Shown: in pieces, positions 37,691-50,461 of the stretch
Position numbering within the stretch: the stretch's first letter is position 1
Layout of the letters: each line of letters starts with the position of its first letter
Origin: Cryptomeria japonica
Taxonomy: Eukaryota > Streptophyta > Pinopsida > Cupressales > Cupressaceae
Length of the DNA: 64,000 nt
Direction: 5' to 3'
Assembly (NCBI RefSeq): GCF_030272615.1
Contig: NC_081415.1
Span: 597,249,335 to 597,313,334, forward strand
Position numbers and translations under genes: made by a program
The notes under the pieces: generated by a model
The model's database searches: none
The model's input: the letters and a program-made list of their open reading frames with translations, nothing else
Told to the model about the DNA's origin: nothing

Positions 37691-37883
37691 TATTTTTTAA
37701 ATTAAAATTACAAATAAAAATCGGATAATCGGATATTTGATTTGCATAGGTAATTACCAAGCCAAGGTGTACTGACACCCAAGCCAAGCAAAAAGTCAAC
37801 ACGGATTTTTGTGTTTTTAGGTGAGTGAAGAAGGCTATTTTTTTCACATTGCCACTTTTTGGCCCCCCTTGATCCTGCACTAA

Positions 37884-39227
37884 CCCCTAACTTATTTGAA
37901 TCCTAATCACTTAGAAGGGAGCCTTGAAACCACCAGGGGGGACATGAGCTACTTTGAGATGGCTAGAGAGCTAGAAGCTAGCAGAAATAAGCTTGAAACC
38001 CTTAGGGTCAAACTGAAAGCTTCACAAGTCAAAAGGAGAGAGCTTACTGAACAACTGTTAGAGATATCTAATAATAGTTCTTCAGATGAGGCCAATATTG
38101 ACGCTTTAGCCGAGGAAGTTGAAAAGTTAAACGGTGAAAAGCTAAATCTGAGGAGAGAGCTTGAAGGTCTTACTATCCACATGAATCAAGAGCTGGAAGC
38201 CAGAAGAACAACTAAAGATCTTATCAAGGAAAGAGATCATGAGATTACCAAGATCAAGCGTGAAAATGCTACCCTGCATGAGCATTTGAATGCTGAAAGA
38301 GAAGAGGAGAACTTACAGCTAGATCTTGAATTAGCATCATCTCTAAGAGAGAGCCTGTCAAAGCATAATGAAGATCTCACCAAACAACTTATCAAAGCTA
38401 ATGAGAAACTGGAAAAGTTCAACAAGAGTTCTACCTTTCTTGAAGAACAAATTCAATCACAAAGGATGAAAGGTGATAACTCTGGACTTGGTTTTCATAC
38501 ATCTGAGAAAGGTGAATCCTCTGGTACCAAGAGCAACACTCTTAAGAACAAATCTGCTCCTAAGATCAAGAAGCCTACCGGTAAGAAGGTATTTAAACCT
38601 ATTTGCTTTGTTTGCCATAAACCTGGTCACACTACAAATGTTTGTAAAGACAAACCTAATACAAATGCAAGCTACAATACTAATGCTAGGTATGTGTCCA
38701 AGAAATTTGAAGGTCATTGCTTCACATGCAAAATGTATGGACATAGATCTGTTGAGTGCAGATATGGGGCAAATAATCTTGTACCACATATGCATCCAAG
38801 ACCGAATGACAACTAGATGAGGAATTTTGACAACCAGGTCAACCTAAACTGGCAAAGACCCTACGACAACCGATTTAGTCCATTTGAGATGGAAAAGGTA
38901 ACAAATGTCATTTGCACCATCTATAATAACTTTGGTCATGTGGCTATGAACTGCAGAAGAAGAACTGGGAGAGGAAATGCAGGACCTTGGAAATCATTTG
39001 GTATGGCTTGCTATCACTGTAACAAATCGGGGCACTTAGCAAAATTTTGTAGATCTAGAAATATCAAACCGGTCAATTCTTCTAAGGATCAGAAAGGAAA
39101 GCAAAAAGTTAATGTTGAAGAAACCAGAGAGGAAATGAATCGGATATGGAATAAAAAGAGTGATGACTCACCTGGAGAAGAAATCGTTCCTTCACCCAAT
39201 GAAGAGAACCCTACACTGGTGAATTAA
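37884..39227 (+). pseudogene. Element A gag-like protein with four zinc knuckles, one in-frame TAG
   Basis: One frame runs from 37884 to 39227, broken only by TAG at 38814-38816. The N-terminal 180 residues are a heptad-rich coiled coil (EVEKLNGEKLNLRRELEGL). Then come zinc knuckles CFVCHKPGHTTNVC (about 38604), CFTCKMYGHRSVEC (about 38718), CTIYNNFGHVAMNC (about 38913, second Cys replaced by Tyr) and CYHCNKSGHLAKFC (about 39009). A basic linker (KDQKGKQKVNVEETRE) ends the protein. The layout is that of the C-terminal part of a retrotransposon gag (nucleocapsid), which would bind element RNA in cytoplasmic particles. The usual capsid part is not seen; the true start may have been lost at the DNA transposon insertion just upstream. 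Four knuckles is more than typical plant elements carry. Confidence 0.72.
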
Positions 39228-39709
39228 GCCTTTTAATATGGCTAAGGAGAGCTTAATGGAAAATCCACCTCCGGACCCCTTGAGATGAATGAGTGGTAAG
39301 AAAATTTTGAAGCATGAAATTTTGATAACTTTTGTCAATATGTTATCAACCGGTTTTATCCTTGAGTGGTGAAATTAGGGTTTGTAACCCTAACAGGCGA
39401 GCATTTAATGCAGTAGGTAAAAAGGATAAAAGCGAGTTTTTACTTTTCTTTTTTTACCCTAATGCATTCAAGAAAGAAATTTGGAGCGCTTGCTGAGCTG
39501 AGAAAGATTGTTGGCTGATAATTGGCGAAGTTGCATTGTGATTTATAATCAAGTTGATTTGAAGGTTGCAGAAGATTGAACTGGTGTGCACATGGGCATT
39601 CAACCGGTAAATGAGGCATCGTGTGTAAAATAAGGTATTTCTTTGAAAATCCTGCTTCGAATCTTGTTCATCTGAAACAACATCACCTTCAAAGTCTGTA
39701 GAAAGGTTA

Positions 39710-42700
39710 ATGATTACATCTGAGCCAATGGAAGTTGTAGAGGTGGAACAAATTATGTCGTATAATGCATTATCACAAGTTCCTGGTGGAGTTTTAGTAA
39801 AAGGAGATTTTTTGAGCTATATTGACTGTAAGATTGAGGATCTAGGATCACTATATATTTACACTTAGCTAAAATCCCTCTGTGATGAGAATGAAAATAT
39901 TCAAACACAGTATGATAGGGTTTTCGAGAAAGGTTTTCACAACGCCACTTATTTTCTATAAGATTTTGAGGAAGGGCTTATTAGAATTATTTTGAGTCGG
40001 GTTCATGGTGAGAACATGTACTTAGAGAGAACTCACACAATTACCAAGGAAGCTATTTAGGCTATAACTGGTATTTATACAACCGGGGAAGTACCTGAGC
40101 TGAGATGAATTTCAAAAGAGATGGCATACTCTCTAACCGATTCAACATCTGACAAACGTGCTTTTTATGTTAACAATCTTAGGGACCCAGCGGTGAAACT
40201 GGCAGCTATGGTTATAGGCTACCAGGTATTTTACTCCAGTAGACTAAATAGTGTTCCATCTGCAGTAATTCATACAGCTCATATGATGATATTTGAAAAT
40301 GCAAATTATGATCTTTGTGAGGCTATTAGAAGACAATTGTTTCTAAATCTGCAATTAATCAAGAAGGGTAGCTATTGGTATCCGCACAAATCAAGAATAG
40401 CATCAAGGCTGTAAAGAATACTTTTCTTGCTGCAATGAATAAGTATTTCAATGAGTTTCAGAAGAAGATGAGAATGAGAATGAGATTGCCTGAAGATGTG
40501 GTAAGTCATTTTGCAAAAGACATTGTTTTCATAGTTACAACTAATTTTTGTTTGATTCAAGCAATTGAGCCAAGAAAAGAAGAAATTGAAGATATGAGTT
40601 ATGAGGTGAACCATGACTTACTGGTTGGTTATGCTAATAACCTATTAGCATCTCTTAAAGATAAAAAGAAGGCAAAACTGGATATTGTGGTAGTCCAGGA
40701 TGCACAAGCCAAAACCAGTATTGCTCCTGCCACAAGTGGGAAAGGAAAGAAAAAGAAAACTGATGAAGAACCTCTAGTGGTGAAGAATACAAGGGTGACT
40801 CAGAGTATCCAAACCAAAAAGGAACTGACACCTAAAGTCTATACAAAGAAGGAGAATGTACCAAAGAAGAGAAATTGAAAACTTACTCTCCAAGCAGAAT
40901 CTGAGGGTACTGATACTGAAGAAGAACCTAAGAAGATGAAAGCTACTGATAGAGTAGCAAAGTCAATAAAGGAAGTGCCAAAGGCAACTGTGCCTATTGA
41001 TATCTCAACTTTCAAGCCTGACACCCATTTTGAAAGAACAATGAAGTCATTAGGAAGGAATAGATTTGATAATGTCAAAGAACATTTTGGTTCCTTCACT
41101 GAAGATGAGAAGAAGCAAATCATTGAACAAGTAATCAATCATTTGTGTCATTGCATTAGATATCCACATGATCTTGAAAAGGATATCTCAAATTCTTTAT
41201 ACACTATTTTGTTAAATAAATGGGAGGAAGCTATAAAAATGGAAAAAGAAATTATTGATGAAATATTTGTACAATATTTTCCCAATTTATCTAAGGATGA
41301 AATAAGTGCTTTAGTTGATCAGTACAAAATTCAACTTGCTTTCAAAGCAAGGAGATTGAAGCTACTTAGTGGAAAGAGGGTAGTTATTGAGACTGAGACA
41401 TATAAAATAGTCTGTGAAATCAAACAAATGGAAGAGCTGATCCATTCCTCTAAGAATGAGGACGATGTTGTCAATCTATCAGAAATGGATGAAGAAGAGA
41501 TTGTACAAGCTGATGAGGTCTATCGTGTCAAGGATGACACCATTATTCATGTTGTTGATGATGTTCAGGATACAATTGATCTATCTGGAGACAACACTGC
41601 ACCAGATATGGAGCCTCCTGAAATAATTGATTTACAGGTCAAATTAGTTAAGCAACTGACAACTCAACTAAAAGTGGTCAATCCACCAGAACCTAAACAA
41701 CCGGAGAAACCCCAATCTCCACCGATTTTGCAAGAAACTTAGAAGGAGTCTATGGAAATTGTTGTCACACAGACTTCTGAAAAGGAAACAGAGAAGAATC
41801 AAGAGAAATCAATCATTAAGGTTACATCCTCTGAACTGACAAAGCCATTAGTCACTCCACAGACTGATGAGGATGATGATGATTCATTAGGCATTTCAGG
41901 GCCTATCAATGTTGACAATATGAGCGCATTTGAAATGATGAAGATTGCAAGTGTTATGCAATCTAGAGCACATAAGAAGAGACTTAAAGAGCAAACGGTT
42001 GAAGCTGAAACAATTCAGAATGTAGTAGATATTCTATTAGTCTACTACCAGAAACTTCTATAGCACATTTGACATCCCCTATTCGAAAACTTGGTCAGTT
42101 GGTTGCTGACGCATCTGATCACATCAAGTCACTTGAAGAAGTAGCACAAACCTATGTTGAGAAAAGTCACAAGAAGAAGTATGGGGAGAAACTTGCGAAG
42201 GACATTGATACTGGCAAAATGGCCCTGTCACATAATAAAGCTTTATTGGGAAAAGCTATTGAAACAAGAGGAAAATATCTTACTTCTACCTCTAATGTTT
42301 CATTCTGTTATTGTGATATCACAAATAGACAAACAAAAATAGAGCAAGAGCTAGAAAGGATATGCAATGCATATGTTTCACTTTAGGACTCTATATTTGC
42401 TTTTAGCAAATCTGTAGATAATTTGCACAACAGGTTGGATACTTATGATCATGAGAAGGCAAATAGACTCAAGTCTCTAAAGGAACTCAAGAGTCTACTC
42501 ACATCGCAAGTAGACATACTACAAAGAGCCTAATCAAATGCAGAAGCTATTTTAGCAACTCTAGAAACCTGTACACTAGATTCAATGGAAGAATTTCATA
42601 CACGGCTAATGTCTACAAAAGAGTACACTGAGAACGTGCTAGAGACATGGACAAATTCCATATCACAAATGAAGAAGAACTTTAATATTATTTTCATGAG

Positions 42701-42716
42701 ACTAGCTTACGCATGA
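39710..42716 (+). pseudogene. Element A second ORF, about 1000 codons, unknown function
   Basis: Starting at ATG 39710, coding sequence continues to TGA 42714-42716 through frameshifts near 40370 and 42060 and at least eight in-frame stops. The first 220 codons look globular and include THTITKEAIXAITGIYTTGE and AAMVIGYQVFYSSRLNSVP. The middle is a Lys/Glu-rich linker, followed by a helical segment (ERTMKSLGRNRFDNVKEHFG) and a long acidic, Pro-containing region. The C-terminal 220 codons are coiled coil. No protease, polymerase, integrase, transmembrane segment or signal peptide is visible, so it does not look like pol or an envelope. It occupies the place where pol would be in an autonomous element. 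I do not recognise the family beyond a feeling that similar sequences recur in plant transposable elements. Confidence 0.6.
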
Positions 42717-42776
42717 ATCTTGATTGAGTTTTTTTTAAAGTTGTTGTTGTATATGCTAAACACTTTGATACAAATT

Positions 42777-42889
<113 letters not shown>

Positions 42890-43041
42890 ACTTTTTCAAT
42901 TTGGCATTGTTGTCAAAGGGGGAGTACAAATATGTATGTGTGTTTTTAAAAATTTGGGAGCATGTGTATATATGTAAATTTTGTTCTGTATGCACACTTA
43001 GCGGTATTATTGTAAAATTTTCTAAGTGTTGTCGTCAATGT

Positions 43042-43053
43042 CAAAGGGGGAGA
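43042..43053 (+). other. Polypurine tract of element A
   Basis: CAAAGGGGGAGA directly before the 3' LTR (TTGTTGGC) is a canonical plant LTR-retrotransposon plus-strand primer. It fixes the start of the 3' LTR at 43055. Confidence 0.85.
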
Positions 43054-43054
43054 T

Positions 43055-44163
43055 TGTTGGCTTGATGATGATTGTAATGAATTCATCATATATTATCATT
43101 GATGAAACATATACACACACATATGTTTATATTGTCTACCAATATAATTTCAAGTTGTTTATACTACAACTGGTATGCTAGAGGTTATACTAAGAGGTCT
43201 ATCTCTAACCGGTACTTTGTGACAACCGGTACATGCATAGAAGACAACCAGTGGATGCACATTAAACGACACCAACATGAAGATCAAGCGGATATTATAT
43301 CATGAGATTCAAGTATAACGGTTCATATGTTTAGCTCCAACCGGTATTGATTGTTCCAACCGGTATTCATTGATTGTGTGATGAGTTATCACAAATATTA
43401 ATGAGTTATCCGACCAACAATTTTTTTTGGCGGTATTTTTGTGATGAGTTATGATCACTTGACCATATACACTGCACCTAGGAAATTGTGTTATGATTTC
43501 TTTGGGCCGACCTGAAATCTTAATGTCTATATATTGATATCACAATGAATTATTTCATATGAGTGAAAGTGATATGTTGTGTATGAAAGACAAAAGAGTT
43601 AAGTTGCAGAGTATGCAGAAGAGTAGTGTTGAATATGTTTAGAAGGATCTGATCAAGCAAATATTGTGCTACTCAGACAGATCAAACCAATCCTGTTGTT
43701 TTCTAACAATCACAACATAATTCAAATCCCCTAACCGGGTAAGCACTAACAAGATTCAATGTTCAAATCCTCTAATAGGGTGATCCATTAGTCTGGATTC
43801 AGAAATCCTCCACCGAGGTTACTCCTAACATGGTACTACCTTTCACAGGGTATAAGCTTCTAATCAAGCTTTGGGATCTATAACAAGATTCGCTCCTAGG
43901 AGAGCACTTTGTAGACCATAACCAGTCAGTTATCTATTAATGTAGATAGTTAACTTGTGAGTTCCTTCTCACCATGGTTTTTAACCTATTTGGGTTTTCC
44001 ACATATAAATATTTGTGTTATGGTAGATGTTGCTATATCATTTTGGATTACATGCATTGTGTTTAAAAGTTTTGTTAAGTTCATCTACCGGTTAGTGTTT
44101 GAAGTAGTTTTCTTTTTGGTGTCACTAATTCACCCCCCCTCTCAGTATTTTTCAAGTCCATCA
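43055..44163 (+). repeat. Element A 3' LTR
   Basis: It begins TGTTGGCTTGATG directly after the polypurine tract and ends TTCAAGTCCATCA. It is the same length as the 5' copy and homologous along its whole extent. Confidence 0.88.
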
Positions 44164-45339
44164 TGCCCATGTCCTTGACAAATTTCTGCACTTTTGAGAC
44201 TTCTGGGTGGTGTTGATGCATTTTCCAAATCTAAAATTGCCTCTGAATGCCTGTTTCTGCACCTACAACTGAAAAGGGAAGGTTTGGGGCGGCTATATAC
44301 TATTTTGCCTTAGTAAAACCCTCATGTTGGTTATTTCCACCTCCACGAATAGCCGATAATGTACTGAAAATGTGTGTGCAAGAACCTTGTGTGTATGCAA
44401 GATCCTAAGAATGAAAGTAAACAACCTAGAGCAACCCTAAAGAATAAGCCCTAATTGCTTATAATTGACAAAGTAAATGATCTAAATCCACAATGCAAAG
44501 TGATCTAAAGCATAAATATGAATCAAAATGAAGCTTATGCAAAGACATGAAAACAACATGAAACCATACCCAATCCCAAGGGAGAGGTACAAGCCAATCG
44601 TCAACCGGTGATCTCCTATTGTCCTTCTACATCTTCAAAAGCCCCCAATTGATAAAATGATGCTTGATGAATGTTTGATGGATGAATGTTGAATGTTGTT
44701 GAAGACTTCAAAGATCTACTCTTTCACTGCAAAGAAGGCTCTAATACTCCAAAAACCTTCTCTTAGATTCTTAGAATAAGGACCTCTTCAAATGAGGAAA
44801 AGGAGCTCTTAAGTATGAAACCCTAGATCTTAATTTCATGTTTAGGGTAACCCAGGATTTGAATTTCCTGATATTTTGGGGGTAAGCATTATTATATCAT
44901 AGGATTGTGCTCCCAAAATTTTGAGAAAAAAGTCGTGGACCATGTACATTCCCGCCACGGTTCGACCAACTTTTCACCAAATTTTCAAGGTTGTTAGATA
45001 TGATGATATTAGAGCACATCCCAAAGTTACAACTGATTTCAAGATGTTTTGATATGTGAAATCGGGCCTAAACGGTCAAAATAAGACATAATTAGGGTTT
45101 ATGATCAAATGATTCATTGGAGGAATAAGATGAAAAGGGGCACACTTAGGGTAAAGGGCCCAACTTTGTAATGTGGAAAGTGATGAGACATGACTTTAGA
45201 TTTAATTAAATTAATTAATTAAATTCTTAAAGGGGAATGAGAAATGCAAGATGCAAGACACACTAAGGCGGGTGCTAACCTAAGTGTGAAATTGTACCAC
45301 CCTAGCAAGGGTGTAGGGTGTACAATTTACGACACTACA
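44164..45339 (+). repeat. LTR-like fragment E
   Basis: The last 300 bases (about 45045-45339) match the reverse complement of 58581-58860, the end of the element F LTR. Shared words include AAATAAGACATAATTAGGGT, CTAAGG followed by GGTGCTAACCTAAG, and GTGTACAATTTA. The earlier 880 bases have no counterpart. It stops at ACTACA, immediately followed by the last 50 bases of an element D LTR, so it has replaced or been inserted in the rest of that LTR. Confidence 0.55.
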
Positions 45340-45392
45340 ATTTGTATTCAAAATAACTTTATATATTCATGATAGTTTTCCCTTGGTTATTT

Positions 45393-45410
45393 TGGCACGC
45401 CCGGTGGGAC
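45393..45410 (+). other. Primer binding site of element D
   Basis: TGGCACGCCCGGTGGGAC, two bases after the LTR tail, is a common primer-site form in plant Ty3/gypsy elements. I do not assign the tRNA. Confidence 0.7.
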
Positions 45411-48195
45411 CCATGTCCCTAATTTAACGATTTTTTTCAAGTTTTTGTGATTTTTAGTTGTAGTTCCCAGATTAGCGCGAGCGTATGCAAACCGGCACGA
45501 CCGTCTCAGCTTCAACGCATGTTTTTTGGCTTTGGCGCATGCACAAGCGCTTTAGTGCATCCGCTTTGAATTTAAATTTTCATAATCCACTATTTTTGCA
45601 GGTCTGCTGATTAGCGCGCGCGCTGCGGGAATAGCGTGTCCGCCCCCTACATTCCTCCATTCACTTCCCTATTTTTGTTTTTACCCATTCTGCTTTCTAT
45701 TTTCTAATCAGTTACTTAAAAAAAACATAAAAGGCTAAAATAACTTAAAAAATTAAAAAAAATTTAGTTAATCTGCTCTATCTAGTTTTTTATTTTTATA
45801 AATGTCGCTTTAGCGCGAGCACTTTGCGAATAGCGTGATTGTCTTGTAACATCTCGCCTCTTTTTGAAAATTTGAATTTTCAAATTTATGGTTAACTGCT
45901 AACCTTTTTTTTCTATTTTTGGCATGAGCGCGAGCACTTCGGCGCGACCGACGATACAATAGTGCGATTGTTCGCAGGTATAATTTGTGTTTTTAGGAGT
46001 TTTTCACTTTCTGCATTTTCTGTTTTAAGCATTCATGCCTCACTTCAACGAGGTTGTCTGCAGAACAGCTCACGCCGTTCTACAAAACTTTGTGTTATTG
46101 ATCATATTTTTGAGTTTTGTAGACTTTATCCGAGCAGTCCAAGGCCTAATTTGAGAATACTGACATGTTTTCCTTGCAAGATGTTATATAGAAGACCACA
46201 TTCTCACTAGATTAGTCTTGTGTGTGTTTTTTCTATATAGATAACATTTGGATTTTGGGCTTAAAATTAACCACTTGTCTTCTATGTCTTATTTTCATTT
46301 TGTTTGCATTCTTTTTTACCTATAGCGGGCCTGCCCTCTCAATTTGCTTGGCACACTAGCACAGACATTGGTGAGAGGGGAATGACCCAAGTGACTACGG
46401 TTGAATCCAAGCATTCCAGCTCACTATAATCAAATTGTCTTTTGAGATGAAAATCTCGGAGGACGGAGCTATCTGAGTTTACACTCATATCGAGCACTTT
46501 GTAGGGCCCTTGAGGTCTAAATCACACTTGCGTGACTACTATTGTGCTTGGTACTTTGTTGGGCTATAGGCTTTAATCATGCTTGCATGACTACAAAGGA
46601 TAGTCTACAAACATAAACCCTTACTAAAAGCTCTAGGAATAGAAGCCACCTGGTTCACCTCGGAAAGGTGGATAATCTTTGTGCAAGGGAGATAGTAACT
46701 CCCCCAAGAGACTTTCCATATTGTGCCCCAATTAGCGTTTGGAGTCGGCTAATACGGCGTTGAGAATCCATTGCGTGAGACTCAGTGGTCGTATTCTAGT
46801 TAGCTATTGGGTGTGTACCTAAGTCAACAATCAAAGGTTTCCTCTTCAACCAACTTCCTAGCATAGCATGTTGTGCTTGATGTCTCTATTTGAGTCAATG
46901 GCTAATGTGTTTTCTATGTCTTCTTGCCAAGAGTAGAGTTAGTATGTCCTAGTCAACATCCTATTCATCATTATAGTCCAAGTCTAAGTCAACCTTTGTC
47001 ACATTATAATCCAATTCAAGCAATAGTCCAAGTCATAGTCCTTAGTCATCCTTACATCATGTCCTAGTCATACATGAGTCATGTACAAGTTGTCATCCTA
47101 GTCATATCCTATTCAAATTTTGAGTCAACCTTAGTCAAGTCCAAGTCACACTCAAGTCTCAAATTTTCCAACAAGTCAAACTCCGTCAAAACTTTGTCCG
47201 CCTCATGTTTCATAGGTTTAAGCTGTACAAGTATCTTAAGAAATCAATCCATCGTCTAATCAAGAAAAAGAAGCTCACACAAGAACAACTCATTAGACGC
47301 TGAAAGTTTTGGTATACCAACTGTAAACTCTTGCTCAAACATAGGACCTTTTTGCACCGATATCACAATTATAGTCATGGTCATAGAAATGAGTTTGATG
47401 ATAGTGAAGAACTAAGAGTTTGTGCCCTACACCAAGGATAAGGCTTGTCTTTCAATACCAACTATCGTTAAAATCAGGGTGGTCGCATACCTTCATACAA
47501 TTTTCCATCTGAACCTATCACTTATTGAGTCATTTCCATACCAAGGATAATCTAGTCATCAAGTTCTTCTAGTCATCATTATCATCCTTCTTTGATATTT
47601 CATCATCAACCTTTTCTAAGGACTTAGCACACCAATCAATCCTTAATCAATTATCTTTGATCAAATAAATCCTTAATCAATCATCCTTCAATCAAATCAC
47701 CCTCACGCTAAGGTTTATACCTTGTAAAGTTCTATTTAGACCTCATCCTTAATAAATTAATCATTTGGCCTTTGTGCTTGGGAAAGAAACTCCCCCAAGT
47801 ACCTTTTCCTCATCTTTTGAGTTGGTCAAGACTCCTATCCTATGTCTTTATTTTTATTGGTATCATTAGTCAATCCTTAGTAGAAGAGAGACTTTGATCA
47901 TTATCCTAAGGTCTAAATTTTACCCAACTTGGTTGTCACCTTGTTTGTGGGTTCATCAACATCTCCCAACTAAAAACCTCATCCAAGGACTAAGGTGAAA
48001 TCTTAATCAAACTCTTGTCCTAATCCAGGGACCCCATCAATCATTCTAATCAACTTTATCAAATCCAAATCACATCAAAATCCAAGGTCCTAGCTAAGTC
48101 CTTCCATTAAAACCTTTCTTCCAATAAATTTTCCCAAGATTATTCTTGCATGGTCACAAATCGATCCCAAAAGAAGAAGATGGCTGAAAAACAAT
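45411..48195 (+). other. Element D leader, non-coding
   Basis: No coding sequence is recognised. Between 45475 and 45975, GC-rich words such as TAGCGCGAGC and GCGAATAGCGTG recur four or five times in otherwise AT-rich DNA. Between 46960 and 47180, AGTCCAAGTC/AGTCATCC-like words repeat irregularly. Confidence 0.5.
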
Positions 48196-49797
48196 ATGGC
48201 ATTGTTAGACATTAGTGTCCTATATCAAGACTCTACAGAAGATACTATGCAAAGTGTGCAACTCGACATCCAAGATCCACAAGGGGACCCTAACATGGTT
48301 GATCAAGATGACCTCTCCCTGAAAGTACGAACATTCCTAGAGGATTCTTACAATCAAGAAATGATGGAGAAATTCATCTGACATAATTCTAGTGGTCTTC
48401 TAAAGATTCTTATTGAAAATGGAGCTTGCCTTCCCCCTGATTTCGATAGATCCATTCTCGATCAACAACCACAAGGGGACTTTTCTCCTACTCACATTGT
48501 TATGCCTCTCATTCAACCCCAATCAATCACACCCCTGCCTATCATTCAACCCCAATCAATAGCACCTGTGATATCTTCCCCCGTAGTGCCCATCCAACCT
48601 TCTTCCTTCTTAACATCCATACCATTATCAAATTTGATCACATCTATTCTCCAACATGCTTCTATTCCATCTTCTTCTACCTGACCACATGTTTCTATTC
48701 CACAATCCTCCATTCCTTTTAACAATGCCGCTAATTTCATCCATGCTCCACTTCCTCCCATCACAACAATTCACAGGTCGCAACCAATTGTCACTCAAGT
48801 CCCTGTTACATTGGTCATCACATCTCACATTCTTGCTTCTTCATCATATCAATATATTAGTGGTGGTGGTATACCTCCCATGGCTCACCAGATACTCAGG
48901 GCAAACACGGTCCATCATGTCCAAGATCCACAACATGATATAATCAAGGAAATCCAGGACATGAATAACATCATCAAAAACATGAAGGAAGGGACTAACA
49001 AAATAAAAACTTATTCATTTGAGGAATTTTTTCCTTGTCCTTATGATCCTTCGATATCAGTTGCACCTTACCCACCAGGGTTTGAGATGCTCAAGTTCAC
49101 AAAGTATGAGGGTCAAGGGGACCCTTGAGACTATGTACATGAGTTTCGTATCTTATTCCAAGAACTCTCCTATAGTGATTTATATCTTCATAGGCTTTTC
49201 CCTAAGAGTCTCATAGGAGATGCTCTTGCATGGTTCTTTTCCTTTCCCTGAGGTTCTATCACCTCCTTCCCAGACTTAGCAAAAATGTTTGTGGCCCACT
49301 ATGCTTATAACATTGTCAATGATGTTTCCATGATGGACCTTTGTAACACAAAGTAGAGGCCTAGAGAAACTTTTGCTAACTTCTTGCAGAGGTAGTGACA
49401 CCTTATCAAGAAATTCCAGAGGGATATGCTAGAACAACACCAAATTGAATTATTTCAAAAAAATCTGGTGCCCGAAGTATCAAAACCCATAACATCTCTG
49501 TGCATAAAGTCTTTCCAGATTTTGACTGATAAGGGCCTATCCCTTGAACGTGTCTTGTTAGAGGAAGGTACCCTAAAGCATTATAAAAAATCAAGTAAGA
49601 ATACTTTCTCCTATCATAATGACAAACTAAAATTTTGGTGTAAGAACAAGAATATAGTCAGCAATGGTGTCACTGATGCAAAATTGGTTCAAACTGTGGC
49701 TTCTCCTCCAAAATACACCATGACTAATCACCAATTCAATACTCATCAAAATAATAAAAATCAACCTCAGAGGCCTTCCAACAATTTCTTAGTTTAG
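48196..49797 (+). pseudogene. Element D gag
   Basis: A single frame runs through 48196-49797 with stops at 48379, 48682, 49126 and further on. A Gln/Pro/Ile-rich N-terminal region (PLIQPQSITPLPIIQPQ) is followed by the retrotransposon gag core at about 49090-49430, with FTKYEGQGDP, DYVHEFRILFQELSYSD, SLIGDALAWFFSFP and FLQR-RHLIKKF. This is the capsid-like domain of Ty3/gypsy gag that assembles particles around element RNA. A basic C-terminal tail (HQNNKNQPQRPSNNF) follows. Several stops sit where Arg, Gln or Trp would be expected. Confidence 0.75.
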
Positions 49798-50461
49798 GGG
49801 TGACCACCTCGATCTAATAATCAGGCTCGAAGAGACCCTTGCCAAGCCCATTGAGATTGTGTTCCAAAAGCTTGTCGAGGTAGGTACAGTCATCTTTCTA
49901 ATAACCCACCCATTTGATCCTAATCAGCATAAATCTAGGTGGTACAATGAGAATGAGTATTGTTATTATCATCATATCAATGGGCATGATACATGAAAGT
50001 GTATGAAACTAAAGAACTACATACAAGAGCTCATTGATAAGGGTGATATTGAGGTAGCAACAACAAAACCTGGTAATAATAATGAAAAAATCAAGATGTA
50101 CTAGGAACCTTTCCCCAAGCATGACAAAGGCAAGGGCTCATCATTTAATGTCGCGAACTACGATTATACCAATCATATAATGAGCCTTGAATTTTTGGTG
50201 GGTCACATTGAACCTGCAGATAATCATGTCAACGTCATCATTGTCCAGGGAACTAATCCTCCCCCTTCCTAAAGAAGACCTAGGATCCTTGTTCAAGGTG
50301 ATCCCACCCATCCTCAATTGGAAAGAAGACCTAACCCTACTAAAATAGTCATTCAAGGTGCCACACCTTCCTCTTCCCACTCTTAGAATGACTGCAATGT
50401 AACTACCCATCGTGAGAGGGTAACTGTCTAAGGGGTTCCTCCTCCACCAAACCCTTCCCCC

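Larger units (their letters stand above)
25260..37870. mobile_element. Large class II (DNA) transposon inserted in element A
   Basis: Borders are approximate. The left end (about 25258-25370) and the reverse complement of the right end (about 37750-37866) share the ordered words AAAAAGT, AAAAACAC, GTTGACTTT and GGCTTG, consistent with diverged terminal inverted repeats. Inside are a DDE-type transposase-like pseudogene on the plus strand, a multi-exon pseudogene on the minus strand, and several tandem arrays. Both ends and both gene starts carry ATCGGATATCCGAT-type palindromes. The superfamily is not established. A target duplication could not be identified. Confidence 0.5.

Noticed and set aside
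40936-42063. Element A ORF2 as an envelope-like gene
   Set aside because: There is no signal peptide, transmembrane segment or glycosylation-rich ectodomain. The protein is charged and coiled-coil.
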